Positions 53,306 through 62,965 of a stretch of 64,000 nt of DNA are shown one piece after another. Below the pieces are notes generated by a model, which was not told the origin of the DNA, did not search any database, and was given only the letters and a program-made list of their open reading frames with translations. The stretch's first letter is position 1. Every line of letters begins with the position of its first letter. Source of the stretch: VXPQ01 sp965116435 (GTDB lineage Bacteria > Bacteroidota > Rhodothermia > Rhodothermales > VXPQ01); NCBI GenBank assembly GCA_965116435.1, contig OZ220686.1, forward strand, positions 434,001-498,000, written 5' to 3'. Both the position numbers and the translations under genes were made by a program.

Positions 53306-54307
53306 TCACGAGGGCGTTTCCTGCTCGTTCGACGTCTGCAGGGCTTTTCCGCAGAAGGCGCAAAAGGCGGCGCCCGACTCCGCGCTTCGCTCTCCGCAGG
53401 CCTCGCACTTCCGGCGCTGCCCGCTCGCATACAACTGCCCGAGTTCCAACCGCACCGCTTCCAACCCAACGATGCTTGCCGAGACGACAATGATGGCGTA
53501 GCCGGTAATCATCAGCAACGCCGCCAGCATCTGGCCAAGCGGCGTCAACGGCGCAAGGTCCCCGTATCCCACCGTGGTGACCGTAACGATGGCCCAGTAT
53601 ACCCCGCGCGGAATGCTGGTGAAGCCCGCCTCGCTTCCCTCGATGACGTACATCAGCGATCCAGCGATCACCACGATCGCGGATACGGCCAGCATGAACA
53701 CCAGAATTCTCCGGCTGCCTGCCTTCAGCGCCTTCCAGAGTACATTTTCCGCATCCAGAAACCGCACCAGCTTCAGCACGCGAAACACGCGCACGACGCG
53801 CAGCACGCGGATGGTAAGGAGAAAACGGCCAGGCGGAAAAATGAGGCCGAGGAACGTGGGCAAAATCGCAAGCAGGTCCACGACGCCGAAGAAACCCGTG
53901 GCATATTTCCGAACGTTGCTCGCGCTGTAGAGCCGCAGCGCATATTCCACCGTAAACAGGATGGTGAACATCCATTCGAGCAGGGCCAGCTCGCGACCCC
54001 AGGTTGCAAAGATGGCCTCCACGCTGTCCAGCATCACGACCACGATGCTCAACAAAATCGCCGCGATGAGCGCCACATTGAAATAATGTCCGGCCCGGGT
54101 TTCGTTATTGAAAATCAAATCCCCGATGCGATTCCGGAACGGCGAACGGTCGGTTTCGGGCGCGGCGGGCGAGGCGGGCGCGGTGGACGAGCCGGACGAA
54201 GCGGGAGAGCCAGACGAGGCGGGAGAGCCGGACGAAGCGGGAGAGCCGGACGAAGCGGGAGAGCCGGACGAGGCGGGCGTATCGGCTGGATGGCTTGTAT
54301 CGGACAT
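53306..54307 (-). CDS. Voltage-gated-type potassium channel with C-terminal zinc ribbon
   Basis: Predicted 333-residue six-TM ion channel. The N-terminal ~50 residues are low-complexity ASSGSP repeats. S1-S3 follow, then an S4 with regularly spaced arginines (TIRVLRVVRVFRVLKLVRFL, ~residues 163-185), the pore filter TVTTVGYGDLAP near 244 and S6. The C terminus ends in a four-cysteine zinc ribbon (CEACGERSA ... FCAFCGKAL). The TVGYGD filter marks potassium selectivity. The start at 54307 (MSDTSHPAD) is chosen over one nine codons upstream. Confidence 0.9.
   Translation of the reverse strand: MSDTSHPADTPASSGSPASSGSPASSGSPASSGSPASSGSSTAPASPAAPETDRSPFRNRIGDLIFNNETRAGHYFNVALIAAILLSIVVVMLDSVEAIFATWGRELALLEWMFTILFTVEYALRLYSASNVRKYATGFFGVVDLLAILPTFLGLIFPPGRFLLTIRVLRVVRVFRVLKLVRFLDAENVLWKALKAGSRRILVFMLAVSAIVVIAGSLMYVIEGSEAGFTSIPRGVYWAIVTVTTVGYGDLAPLTPLGQMLAALLMITGYAIIVVSASIVGLEAVRLELGQLYASGQRRKCEACGERSAESGAAFCAFCGKALQTSNEQETPS
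54190..54277 (-). repeat. 18-bp coding repeats in the channel N terminus
   Basis: Nearly five copies of GAGAGCCGGACGAAGCGG-like units (on the + strand) encode ASSGSP hexapeptides in the cytoplasmic N terminus. The units are almost identical, so expansion is recent and number may vary between strains. Confidence 0.85.
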
Positions 54308-54360
54308 GGCGAACCGGAAAAACGACGGAAGCACAGGATGGCGAGCGCGGATAACACAAG

Positions 54361-54511
54361 GGATGCACTGATCAAATCCACTTCGATCAGCGCTTCACGT
54401 ACGCAAGTAGCGTTTGTAATGATTCTATCGTTAAAATCATCGGAAAACACGGCGTGTTGCGTCGGCGGGGTCGTGAAGCACCCTTCGGGAGACATCGAGG
54501 AGCGCGCTGGC
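54361..54511 (+). repeat. Truncated long-form repeat, copy 3
   Basis: Left ~150 bp of the long element, starting GGATGCACTGATCAAATCC and running to GGAGCGCGCTGGC, after which similarity stops. The right half and its hairpin are missing. The break lies about 5 bases from the antiporter stop codon at 54517, which suggests that the antiporter's 3' boundary and the deletion are connected. Confidence 0.85.
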
Positions 54512-54516
54512 GGCCT

Positions 54517-55602
54517 CTACTCGTCGGACTTGTTCTCCTTCCTTTTGGAAACGTAGTGAAACGCGGCGGTTACGACAACGATTAGCATCAGGGGCGCCAT
54601 AAAATAGCATGCGTTCCCCATGCTTTTCGCGAAGGACGGGCCCGTCCCGGCCTCTGCGCCGGAAGCCAGCACGAGCCACGCGACATACGCCGCATAATAC
54701 GCCGCAAGCACGCCCCCCTCCCACCGGGAAATTTGGTCATGCGTGCGAAAAAGCGGCCAGCACGCCAGCGCCGCCAGCGCCATCACCAGCAGGTCGAAGC
54801 GGACCGCCTCTTCGGCGAACGGAACGCCCCCGGCAGACAACGCGCCCGCCAACCCCAGCACGCCAAGCAGATTGAACAGGTTGCTCCCCACCACGTTGCC
54901 CACGGCGATGGCGCGCTCGCCCCGCAGGGTGGCCACCACAGACGTAGCGACCTCCGGCAAGGATGTGCCCGCCGCCACCACGGTCAGGCCAATCGCCAGG
55001 TCGCTTACGCCCAGGCCCGCCGCAATGGCCGTGGCCCCTTGCACAATCCAGTCCGCCCCCGGAATGAGCAACACGAAACCCACCGCCAGAAAAAACGCGT
55101 CCCGAACGCGCAAGGGAGGCCGGGGCACGGGCGCCGACGAGGCGCGGGCGGTCTCCCGCTGCCGTCCACTGCGCACCTTCCAGGCCACGTACGCCGCAAG
55201 CGTCAGGCAAAAAAGGGCGCCCTCCAGCCTGCCGATCCGCCCGAACAATAGCCCCAAGGTCAGCGCCGCCGCCGAGGCCAATACCATCCAGACCAGGTCC
55301 GTCCGGATGAACTTTTTATCAACGACCAGCGGCGCCGCCAGCGCCGAAACGCCGAGGATAAAAAACGTATTGAAAATGTTGCTCCCCACGACATTGCCCA
55401 CGGCAATACCCGTTTCTCCGGTCAACGCGGCCTGGAGCACCACGGCGAATTCGGGCGCGCTGGTGCCCAGCGCGACGACGGTCAGGCCTACGACCAGCGG
55501 GGCCATGCCGAGGGCGCGCGCCAGCCTGGAGGCGCCCCGCACGAACAAGTCGGCCCCGCCAAGCAGCAGAGCCAGTCCGACGATACATTGCAGATACGCC
55601 AT
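54517..55602 (-). CDS. Calcium/sodium antiporter family protein
   Basis: Predicted 361-residue CaCA exchanger with ten to eleven membrane segments. The two inverted alpha repeats are intact: VGLTVVALGTSAPEFAV with GNVVGSNIFN, and IGLTVVAAGTSLPEVATS with GNVVGSNLFN. YrbG-like. The C terminus is KRKENKSDE. Full-length repeat copies lie on both sides (truncated downstream, complete upstream). Confidence 0.93.
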   Translation of the reverse strand: MAYLQCIVGLALLLGGADLFVRGASRLARALGMAPLVVGLTVVALGTSAPEFAVVLQAALTGETGIAVGNVVGSNIFNTFFILGVSALAAPLVVDKKFIRTDLVWMVLASAAALTLGLLFGRIGRLEGALFCLTLAAYVAWKVRSGRQRETARASSAPVPRPPLRVRDAFFLAVGFVLLIPGADWIVQGATAIAAGLGVSDLAIGLTVVAAGTSLPEVATSVVATLRGERAIAVGNVVGSNLFNLLGVLGLAGALSAGGVPFAEEAVRFDLLVMALAALACWPLFRTHDQISRWEGGVLAAYYAAYVAWLVLASGAEAGTGPSFAKSMGNACYFMAPLMLIVVVTAAFHYVSKRKENKSDE

Positions 55603-55648
55603 GCCTCAGGGTGTCGTTTTTTTTCGCAAAGGCTGCAAAAGTACGTAC

Positions 55649-55904
55649 GGATGCACTGATCAAATCCACTTCGATCAGCGCTTCACGTACGCGAGTAGGG
55701 TTTGTAATGATTCTATCGTTGAAATCATCGGCAAACACGGCGTTTGGCGTCGTCGGGGTCGTGAAGCGCCCTTCGGGAGGCATCGAGGAGCGCGCTGGCT
55801 GCGTCATTCCTCATTACGCGGGGCCGCCACACTACCTGCTTCGTCATTCCTTGCCAGCGCACCCCTCGCTGCCTCTGATCTTCGCGGACTTAATCAGAGC
55901 ACCC
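55649..55904 (+). repeat. Long-form dispersed repeat, copy 4
   Basis: A 256-bp copy, starting GGATGCACTGATCAAATCC and ending TTAATCAGAGCACCC; the last arm has a point change (GCACCC for GCATCC). It is about 46 bases upstream of the antiporter start and is followed by the promoter region of the subtilase gene. Confidence 0.9.
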
Positions 55905-56146
55905 TGAATTTTTCGGAAGAAATTTGTACTGATTCCGGCATGTTGTTTGCCTTGTCTCTGTGATACCTCTATGATATACTGTATCTTCGAGGCGAACCCC
56001 CGGAAATATTTTGCTGGCTCCAAACCGAATCAGGCTCCACACGAATCTTCCAACCGAATCTACAGAAGCCGGGCGTGCAACAAGACGGCCCGCGGACAAT
56101 CTCTCCACAGATACCCCGATTTCATACACCTTATCCCCTACCCCCC

Positions 56147-57850
56147 ATGCCCCCTGCGCGCTCGCTTACCGTCTCTCTCCTCGCCCTGCTTCTGCTGCTT
56201 TTGGGCGGTGTGCATGCACGCGACGCGGCGGGACAAACGGCAAAACGATCTTCTTCCGCCGCCGAACCGGAGGCCTACTGGATTTTTCTGGACGGGAAGC
56301 CGGATGCGCCGGCGGCGGCGATCAGCGAACGGGCCCGGGAGAGGCGGGCGCGGCGCGGACAACCGCACGCCGCGGACCTGGACCGCAAGGTCTCCCCGAC
56401 CTATGTGCGCGCGCTCGAAGAAGCGGGCGCGGAAATCCGCACGGAAAGCCGTTGGCTGAACGCGGTAAGCGCGGACCTGACGGAGGAAGCGCTTTTTCAG
56501 CTGCGCGAACTGGATTTCGTGCGCGAAATACGGCCGGTGGCCCAGCAAAAGCATGTGCTTCCCAAGCCGGATTCGGAAGCGCCGCCTTCCGCCCTGTCCG
56601 CCAAGACCGGGAACGATCGCTACGGCGTGTCCCGGCCGCAACTCGAGTTGATGAACGCCATCGAACCGCTGGAGCGCGGGATCAACGGGACCGGGGTCCG
56701 CATCGGATTTCTGGACACGCCGTTCTCGAACTTCGAGCACCCGGCGTTCGACCAGCTGATAAACCAGGATCGCCTGATCGCCATCCGGAATTTTACGGGC
56801 AAAACAGACGATCGCAACACGCACGGCATGAATGTGGCGTCCACAGCCACAGGATTTATGGATGGGCACCTGATCGGCCCGGCGTACGGGGCTGAAGTAC
56901 TTGCCGGCATCACGGAATATGCGCCTTCGGAAACGAACCGGGAGGAGGACAACCTGGTTGCAGGCCTTGAGTGGATGGAGAGCGAGGGCGTGGACGTGGT
57001 GAATATTTCCCTTGGGTATTCGCAATTCGACCCGGGGCAACGCAGCTACTCGGTAGACGATCTGGACGGAGATACGGGCATCACGACCATCGCAGCGGAC
57101 AAGGCGGCGGCCCTCGGCGTCGCGGTGGTGACGAGCGCGGGCAACGAGGGTTGCTCGAGCCCGAGCTTTTGCTGGTACTATGTCAGTACGCCTGCCGATG
57201 CAGACTCCGTCATTACGGTAGGGGCCGTGACCATCGATTCGGACGTCGCAAGGTTCAGCTCCCGCGGCCCCACCGCCGACGGGCGCATCAAACCGGACGT
57301 TGTCGCCATGGGCGTATACGTATACGCGGCCATGGGCCGCGCCGCGATCGGCTCTACATCTGGCACCTCCTTTTCCGCGCCGCTCACGGCGGGGGTCATC
57401 GCGCAAATCCTCCAGGTCAATCCGGACCTGGGGCCTATGGACGTCCGCGATATCTTGCGCGAGACGGCCAGTCAGGCGGATAAACCCGACAATATCCTCG
57501 GCTGGGGCATCGTCAATGCAGGCGAAGCGGTCAAGATGGCGGAACGCATGGTCTATGTGAATTCGGCGGACCGCGACGAACTGCCCGCCGCAACCGCGCT
57601 CCTCGGCAATTATCCCAACCCTTTCAACCCGGAAACCACCATCCGGTACACGCTGGGACAGGCAGGCCGCGTGCAGCTGACGGCGTACAACCTGCTTGGC
57701 CATGAGGTAGCGACCCTGGTGGACGAGCAAAAAGCCGCCGGGGAGCATCAGATCCGTTTCGAGGCAGGCCCGCTACCCAGCGGGGCCTATATCTACCGGC
57801 TGCAGACGCCAGACAAGATCGTGGCCAAAACCATGCTGCTGGTCAAGTAA
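56147..57850 (+). CDS. Secreted subtilisin-like (S8) protease with C-terminal sorting domain
   Basis: Predicted 567-residue exported serine protease. Signal peptide MPPARSLTVSLLALLLLLLGG; a propeptide-like region follows to about residue 170. Catalytic triad: Asp in RIGFLDTPF (~190), His in NTHGMNVAST (~225) and Ser in GTSFSAPLTAG (~408), with NISLGYS and SAGNEG between. The last ~85 residues (YPNPFNPETTIRYTL ... LPSGAYIYRL) are a type-IX-like sorting domain that should direct it to the cell surface. The ATG at 56147 gives the best signal peptide; the frame extends upstream. Confidence 0.93.
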   Translation: MPPARSLTVSLLALLLLLLGGVHARDAAGQTAKRSSSAAEPEAYWIFLDGKPDAPAAAISERARERRARRGQPHAADLDRKVSPTYVRALEEAGAEIRTESRWLNAVSADLTEEALFQLRELDFVREIRPVAQQKHVLPKPDSEAPPSALSAKTGNDRYGVSRPQLELMNAIEPLERGINGTGVRIGFLDTPFSNFEHPAFDQLINQDRLIAIRNFTGKTDDRNTHGMNVASTATGFMDGHLIGPAYGAEVLAGITEYAPSETNREEDNLVAGLEWMESEGVDVVNISLGYSQFDPGQRSYSVDDLDGDTGITTIAADKAAALGVAVVTSAGNEGCSSPSFCWYYVSTPADADSVITVGAVTIDSDVARFSSRGPTADGRIKPDVVAMGVYVYAAMGRAAIGSTSGTSFSAPLTAGVIAQILQVNPDLGPMDVRDILRETASQADKPDNILGWGIVNAGEAVKMAERMVYVNSADRDELPAATALLGNYPNPFNPETTIRYTLGQAGRVQLTAYNLLGHEVATLVDEQKAAGEHQIRFEAGPLPSGAYIYRLQTPDKIVAKTMLLVK

Positions 57851-58049
57851 CGGAGGCCCTGATCACGTCCGCGCCACGCGTCCTGCATTCCAGGGCACGG
57901 GTCCTGCATTCCGGGGCGCGGAATGTTTGTCGAGCGGACGCGCGAAATGCTCGGGGAGCGCTCGGGGAAACAACGCACAAAACAAAGGAAGCCAGTGCAA
58001 CAGCCAGTGCAACAGCCAGTGAAACAGCCACCGCAACGCGCGGCGGCGG

Positions 58050-58844
58050 CTACACCTGGGACCAGGGCGTCGGGCGCAGGATGTAGCTACTGATGGCCGA
58101 GACGGTTTCTGCGTAGTATGGATCGGCGCTCATCGTCTTCCAGTCCGGGTGCGCAATGAACTTCGCCCACGCCTCTTCCCGGGCGGCCATGTTTTCGAAA
58201 ACAAGCAAATAGGTCAGGTTCGGAAGCTGCTCGCCCGCAAGCGCTTCCCCGAAAAAGACCGGATGCAGCCCCGTTTCCCGGAAAATCGGAATCTCCCCGT
58301 TGTCGAACATCTCGACCTTGCGAATGCCCGCCTCGTCGCTCGGGCTTTCATAGACGCGCAGTTCGAAAATCCGTCCGTCCGAATCGAGCGGCGTTTCCAG
58401 AACGGGCATGCCGTCGAACGCCTTGAACAGCGAGCTCTCGTACCGGGCATAGGAGGGGTCGGCCATGGAGCGCTTCAGGAAACCGGCGCCGGCCTCTGTG
58501 TAGGCGGCGTCCTGGGCAAGGCGCCGGCGCACGCCCACCGCCGACTCCAGGTCCGGATGGGGCAACAGCACATACGCCGAGGGCGCATTCGGACCGTGCA
58601 CGACCGTAAAGCCGCCCACCGGCTCGATCCCGAGGCGGTTCAGCGCCGGCGTGGCCACCTCGCCCCAGAACGTATGAAAGGCGCGCTGCTGAGACACATT
58701 GCGCAGGCGGTACCGGCGCAGTTCGTAGTACTGCGGAGACGGCGCGGCGCGGCCTGCCAGCCCGGCGAGGGCGGCCCGGGGCCGGGCCAGAGAGGCCAGC
58801 GCGGCGGGAACAGCCGAGGCCAGTAGCGTACGTCTGTCGATCAT
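58050..58844 (-). CDS. Tat-exported NIPSNAP-family protein
   Basis: Predicted 264-residue protein beginning with a twin-arginine signal (IDRRTLLASAVPAALASLARP). Two ferredoxin-like NIPSNAP repeats are visible, one starting YYELRRYRLRNVSQQRAFHTFW and one FELRVYESPSDEAGIRKVEMF. Many such proteins are found beside sugar- or sulfate-degrading genes in Bacteroidota and Planctomycetota, with unknown role. It heads nothing obvious; downstream is a repeat-rich 200-base spacer with CAGCCAGTGCAA units. Confidence 0.8.
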   Translation of the reverse strand: MIDRRTLLASAVPAALASLARPRAALAGLAGRAAPSPQYYELRRYRLRNVSQQRAFHTFWGEVATPALNRLGIEPVGGFTVVHGPNAPSAYVLLPHPDLESAVGVRRRLAQDAAYTEAGAGFLKRSMADPSYARYESSLFKAFDGMPVLETPLDSDGRIFELRVYESPSDEAGIRKVEMFDNGEIPIFRETGLHPVFFGEALAGEQLPNLTYLLVFENMAAREEAWAKFIAHPDWKTMSADPYYAETVSAISSYILRPTPWSQV

Positions 58845-58931
58845 TGGAAGGCTTGGGTCTTGTGGACGAAACGGTCGGGCCAGAAGCGGGAGCGCATCAG
58901 GAGCCGACCGTTCGAGGATGCGAATGCCTCG

Positions 58932-59861
58932 CTACAGGGAGACTTCGAAGGCGATAAGTTGGTTGGACATCATCACGGGCACGTACAGCATCTGCGTCTC
59001 GGCGACGAATTCTACGTCTGCCGTGCCTTGCCCCGGGGTACGCAGCAAGGTCAGCCCCTCCCCGTCCCGGTAGTGCATCAGGCGGCCGCCGCCCCAGTCC
59101 GACACGAACAAACCGCCCGCGCCGTCCGGCTCGATGGCGTCGAGGGCGCCTTCCGGCTCGGTTCCGTGGAGGGCGCGGACGCTGTGGTCCGCAAGCGAAA
59201 TGGCTTGCAGATACCGGGCATTCCCTGGCTCTTCCGCCGTAGAATCGCCGGCGGCGATGTACAATTCGTCCCCAACCACATGCACCCCGTTCGGCATCAG
59301 CACATTCTCGTGCGCCAGCCATACGTCGAACATGCCGTCCTGCAACGCATAGACCTTGCTGAAACGCGAATCGGATACGTAGACCGTACCGTCTTCGCCC
59401 ACGGCCACATCGTTCAGGTATACGTCATCCCCGGCCACCTCGTGCCGGGCCGTAATCTCCCCGGAATCAAGATCGATGGCCAGCAGCGTATTTTTGTCCG
59501 TCACATACAACACCCCCTCGCCGAGCGCCATGCCCTTGGGTTCTGCGAGGCCGGGCACCCACAGGGAATCTATGGACGCCCCGTCCAGGGAGACTTTGGA
59601 AATGTGGCCCGGTCCGGTGAAATTGATATTCGAGACGTAGAGTACGCTCCGCTCGGGGTCGTAGATCGCCGATTCCGGGCGGTTGAGGCCGTCGGTAAGC
59701 GTCCATACTTCCGTCAGCTGGACCGGGGCAGCGGTCATTTCTTCTTCGGCGGGCATGTCCACGGCGTCGGACGACTGGCATCCGGCGAAAAGCACGGCCA
59801 GCAGCACGACGGCGAAGGGGAAGGAAACACTCCGAAAAACAGGATGTAGAGGCGAGAACAT
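58932..59861 (-). CDS. Beta-propeller lipoprotein, SMP-30/gluconolactonase-like
   Basis: Predicted 309-residue lipoprotein with lipobox LFAGC in the first 30 residues. The mature part has regular beta-propeller blades (RPESAIYDPERSVLYVSNIN, EPKGMALGEGVLYVTD, LNDVAVGEDGTVYVSDSR, PNGVHVVGDELYIAAGD, GLFVSDWGGGRLMHY). It is related to SMP-30/gluconolactonase or NHL-like hydrolases. Metal ligands cannot be assigned by eye. The start at 59861 is chosen for the lipobox; the frame extends upstream without homology. Confidence 0.8.
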   Translation of the reverse strand: MFSPLHPVFRSVSFPFAVVLLAVLFAGCQSSDAVDMPAEEEMTAAPVQLTEVWTLTDGLNRPESAIYDPERSVLYVSNINFTGPGHISKVSLDGASIDSLWVPGLAEPKGMALGEGVLYVTDKNTLLAIDLDSGEITARHEVAGDDVYLNDVAVGEDGTVYVSDSRFSKVYALQDGMFDVWLAHENVLMPNGVHVVGDELYIAAGDSTAEEPGNARYLQAISLADHSVRALHGTEPEGALDAIEPDGAGGLFVSDWGGGRLMHYRDGEGLTLLRTPGQGTADVEFVAETQMLYVPVMMSNQLIAFEVSL

Positions 59862-60049
59862 GGTGCAGGTCGCAACGCGACGGATTGATTCAAAAAGAAA
59901 AAAGGGCTTGGGGAAGGGACGGCCCGGGCGCCCGCAACGGCGGGTTCGGCGCCTTCCCGAAAACGTACGCCGAAAACTACGGAAAAAACCTGAAACAGCA
60001 TGCCGAAAAGGTTCAAGGGGTCCTCGCATGCGGTCATGTACGCTGGGCA

Positions 60050-61606
60050 TTACTCCACAATAAGGCGAATCTCGGGCTCCGGCGCAGGATGCCAGTCCGG
60101 CGTACCGAACCAGTCGTGCATTTCCTGCACGAACGGCTTCACAATGTACTCCGGCTCGGGATACGCGCCCCGATCTCCCGTGTCGGCGATCCAGGAATCC
60201 AGCGCCGCCCGCATCGCAAGAAGCGCCTCCCGGTGCTCCGGCTGTTCGGAATCGGCAAGGTTTTCCAGTTCATGCGGGTCCGCCGCCGTATCGTACAATT
60301 CCTCGTACGGAACCGGCTCCATCAGACGGGCCGGGGCGCCGGTAAGCAAGCCGTCGGCGTGCAACTGCCGCATAAGGGGTTTCACCAGAAAGCACTTCTC
60401 CTTGTACCGGTTCAGCGTCAGAAATCCTTCGCGGGGATAGTAATTCCGGATATAGTGGTAGCGGTCGCCGCGGACAGATCGGAGGCGGGCCACGGTTTCG
60501 TCTATGCGGTCGCGGGCGCTGAATGCGTACCTACGCGCCGGATCGGGCTGATCTCCGAAGAAATTCAGGCTTTGCATCCCGAAAGGCCGTTCTATGCCCG
60601 CCATCCAGAGGGTCGTGGCCGTCAGGTCGAGGAGGCTCACCACGCCGTCGTACACGCCGCCGGGACTGTATTGGGGCGGAGCGGGAAAACGGTCCGGCCA
60701 GCGAATGATCATGGGCACATGGATGCCCACGTCCCATACCCAGTGGATGCCGCGCGCTGTGAGCCGTCCGTTATCCCCGAAAAACACAATCACGGTGTTC
60801 TCCGCCATGCCCTCCTCCTCCAACGCGTCCAGAATCCAGCCCACCCGCACGTCCATGCCGGAAACAGAATTGAGATACCGGGCCCATTCCTCGCGCACCA
60901 CGGGATGGTCTGGATAATACGGCGGCGGATTCACGTTCTCCGGCGTGGCGATCTGCGGGTGCCACTCTTCTCCCACCCAGGGTACGCGCTCCTTTTCCGC
61001 GGATTTCCGGTCGTAGATGTCGTACTCTGCCTCGGGCGTGTTGATCATTGCGAAGAACGGCTGGTTCGCTTGCAAGTCGGACCAGTCGGAGGTGTCGTAT
61101 AGCGGGCCTTCGTTCACGAAATTCAGGTCCAGCTTGCCCGTACCGACTTCGCGGTCCCCGATGTGCGTAATGTTCGCCGTGTAGTACCCCGTGTCCGCAA
61201 GCCGATGGGTCAGCGGGCGAACGCCCTCCGGCAAACGGTAGTCGTCGTCCCGGTGCGACCGCATGTGGTGCATGTCGGTCGTGGTCTGGTACATCCCGGT
61301 CATGAAGGCGGAACGGCTGGGCGCGCACACCGGCGAGGTGGCGTATACGTTCGTAAAGCGCAACCCCTCGTGCGCCAGCCCGTCGAGGTTCGGGGTGGCC
61401 ACCTGCTCCATCCCGTAGACGCCGAGGTCCAGCGCCAGATTCTCGCCCACGATCCAGAGGATATTCGGACGATCCGGCGGCGGCGTCTGCTCGCCCTCGT
61501 CCGGCAAGCCCGGCGCGGCGGCGAACGCGCTTCCCGCGAAAAGAATGCAGGAAAGGATAGCGTAACTTGTTGCGGGGCAAGGTTTTTTTGGATGTAACTT
61601 AAACAT
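60050..61606 (-). CDS. Secreted sulfatase
   Basis: Predicted 518-residue arylsulfatase-fold enzyme with signal peptide (YAILSCILFAGSAFAAA). The formylglycine site is PVCAPSRSAFMTG, residues ~96-100, which needs maturation by an FGE/anSME enzyme. Other family pieces: RPNILWIVGENLALDLGVYG, TPNLDGLAHEG, VIVFFGDNGRLTARG. It should hydrolyse sulfate esters, possibly of algal or host polysaccharide. About 190 bases separate it from the beta-propeller gene. Confidence 0.92.
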   Translation of the reverse strand: MFKLHPKKPCPATSYAILSCILFAGSAFAAAPGLPDEGEQTPPPDRPNILWIVGENLALDLGVYGMEQVATPNLDGLAHEGLRFTNVYATSPVCAPSRSAFMTGMYQTTTDMHHMRSHRDDDYRLPEGVRPLTHRLADTGYYTANITHIGDREVGTGKLDLNFVNEGPLYDTSDWSDLQANQPFFAMINTPEAEYDIYDRKSAEKERVPWVGEEWHPQIATPENVNPPPYYPDHPVVREEWARYLNSVSGMDVRVGWILDALEEEGMAENTVIVFFGDNGRLTARGIHWVWDVGIHVPMIIRWPDRFPAPPQYSPGGVYDGVVSLLDLTATTLWMAGIERPFGMQSLNFFGDQPDPARRYAFSARDRIDETVARLRSVRGDRYHYIRNYYPREGFLTLNRYKEKCFLVKPLMRQLHADGLLTGAPARLMEPVPYEELYDTAADPHELENLADSEQPEHREALLAMRAALDSWIADTGDRGAYPEPEYIVKPFVQEMHDWFGTPDWHPAPEPEIRLIVE

Positions 61607-61709
61607 GTTTTATGGCGATGGATTTGTTCAGGATTCGCTGATTACGTCCGCAATGCCCAGGGGGTTGCGCGGGTGCGGAGGCGAGAGCGGGTGGGTGTGG
61701 GGCGAGACG

Positions 61710-61930
61710 GCGGATGTAGGCAAGGCGGCGGATGTAGGCAAGGCGGCGGATGTAGGCAAGGCGGGCGGGAGTGGGCAAGGCGGCGGAAGCGGGCAAGGCG
61801 GCGGGAGCGGGCAAGGCAGGCGGGTGTGGGCAAGGCGGCGGGTGTGGGACGAGGCGGCGGGAGTGGGCAAGGCGGCGGGTGTGGGCAAGGCGGCGGGTGT
61901 GGGACGAGGCAGGCGGGAGTGCGCGAGGTG
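61710..61930. repeat. 18-bp minisatellite between esterase and sulfatase genes
   Basis: About twelve 18-19-bp units related to GCGGGTGTGGGCAAGGCG, with three nearly identical GCGGATGTAGGCAAGGCG units first. The intergenic stretch 61607-61983 holds nothing else that I can support. It lies upstream of the sulfatase and downstream of the esterase on the - strand. Confidence 0.9.
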
Positions 61931-61983
61931 GGTGAGAGCGGGTGCGTGCAGACCAGGAATGACAACGCGGGCGGCAGGCCCCG

Positions 61984-62895
61984 CTACCGGCGAAACGTTT
62001 CGGATACGAACGCCAGCACGTCCGGCAGCGATTCGCGCCAGTAGCCCCACGAATGGCCTCCGTTCCGAATCCGGAATTCGTGCGGAATCTCCCGGCGGCG
62101 CATCTCGATGTGCGCCATGGAATTGCCTTCGTAGAGAAAATCGTCGTCCCCGCAGTCGATGTACCAGCGCACGGCCTTGACGCTATCCACAGGCAGGCTC
62201 TTGATTAGTTCGACGGCGTTGTGCCGGGCAATCCATTCCATGATCTCCTCGTCGGACAGGTCGGCATCCTCGGGAGATCGCCACCGGCTGAATTCCTCGA
62301 CGGAAGACGGCCCCACGTAGGCGCTGAGCGGCGCGGACGAGGCAAACAGGTCGGGCCGGTGCAGGGCGTACATAAAACTGCCCCCGCCCCCCATCGAGAG
62401 GCCCGCCACGGCGCGGTATTGCTTCTCCCCCCGGATCCGGTACGTGGATTCCACATGCGGCATCAATTCCTCGAAGAAGAAATCTTCGTACCGCCAGTCC
62501 GCCCCGATGGCGTTGAAATACCCGAGGCGACCCGTAAAGGCGTCCGGCATCACAACGATCATGGCCGTGGCCTTGCCCGTTGAAATGGCTTTGTCGGCGA
62601 TATGCCGCACCTCTCCGTACTGCACCCACCCCGTCTGGTCGTCTCCGGCGCCGTGCAGCAGGTAGAGCACAGGGTAGCTGCGCTCGGAGCTATGGTAATC
62701 CGGCGGCAAATACACGGCGTACTTCCGCTCGCCGTCCAGAATTTCGCTGTGCATGGAAAGGTTGTCGTACACGGCGCCCCGCTCAAGGCCCTGGGCCGAA
62801 GCGGGCCGGAAGCCGGCGAACGTCCAGAGCGCCGCAAGGGCGGCGAGGGCAACGAATCGCGCAGAGGTTGCGCGGGATATGGCGGAAAATAGCAT
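61984..62895 (-). CDS. Secreted esterase-family alpha/beta hydrolase
   Basis: Predicted 303-residue exported hydrolase. Signal-like N terminus (FVALAALAALWTFAGF, ending ASAQ). Alpha/beta fold with YPVLYLLHGAGDDQTGW, nucleophile elbow VAGLSMGGGGS (serine ~165), IDCGDDDFLYEGN (candidate acid) and a C-terminal histidine in NGGHSWGYWRESL. Resembles the PF00756 esterase family, such as feruloyl or acetylxylan esterases. It may remove acyl groups from plant or algal glycans; the substrate is unknown. Confidence 0.9.
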   Translation of the reverse strand: MLFSAISRATSARFVALAALAALWTFAGFRPASAQGLERGAVYDNLSMHSEILDGERKYAVYLPPDYHSSERSYPVLYLLHGAGDDQTGWVQYGEVRHIADKAISTGKATAMIVVMPDAFTGRLGYFNAIGADWRYEDFFFEELMPHVESTYRIRGEKQYRAVAGLSMGGGGSFMYALHRPDLFASSAPLSAYVGPSSVEEFSRWRSPEDADLSDEEIMEWIARHNAVELIKSLPVDSVKAVRWYIDCGDDDFLYEGNSMAHIEMRRREIPHEFRIRNGGHSWGYWRESLPDVLAFVSETFRR

Positions 62896-62965
62896 GGCGA
62901 CGAAGGGTGTATTCTGTTGGGGCTTATGTCGGGGAAAAGCGTACGGGAACCGTGCAGCGAAAGGG

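Noticed and set aside
52707..53975. A 422-codon open frame on the - strand across the tandem array
   Set aside because: It is a product of the 73-bp period running through three frames and overlaps the channel gene in another frame. No recognisable domain.
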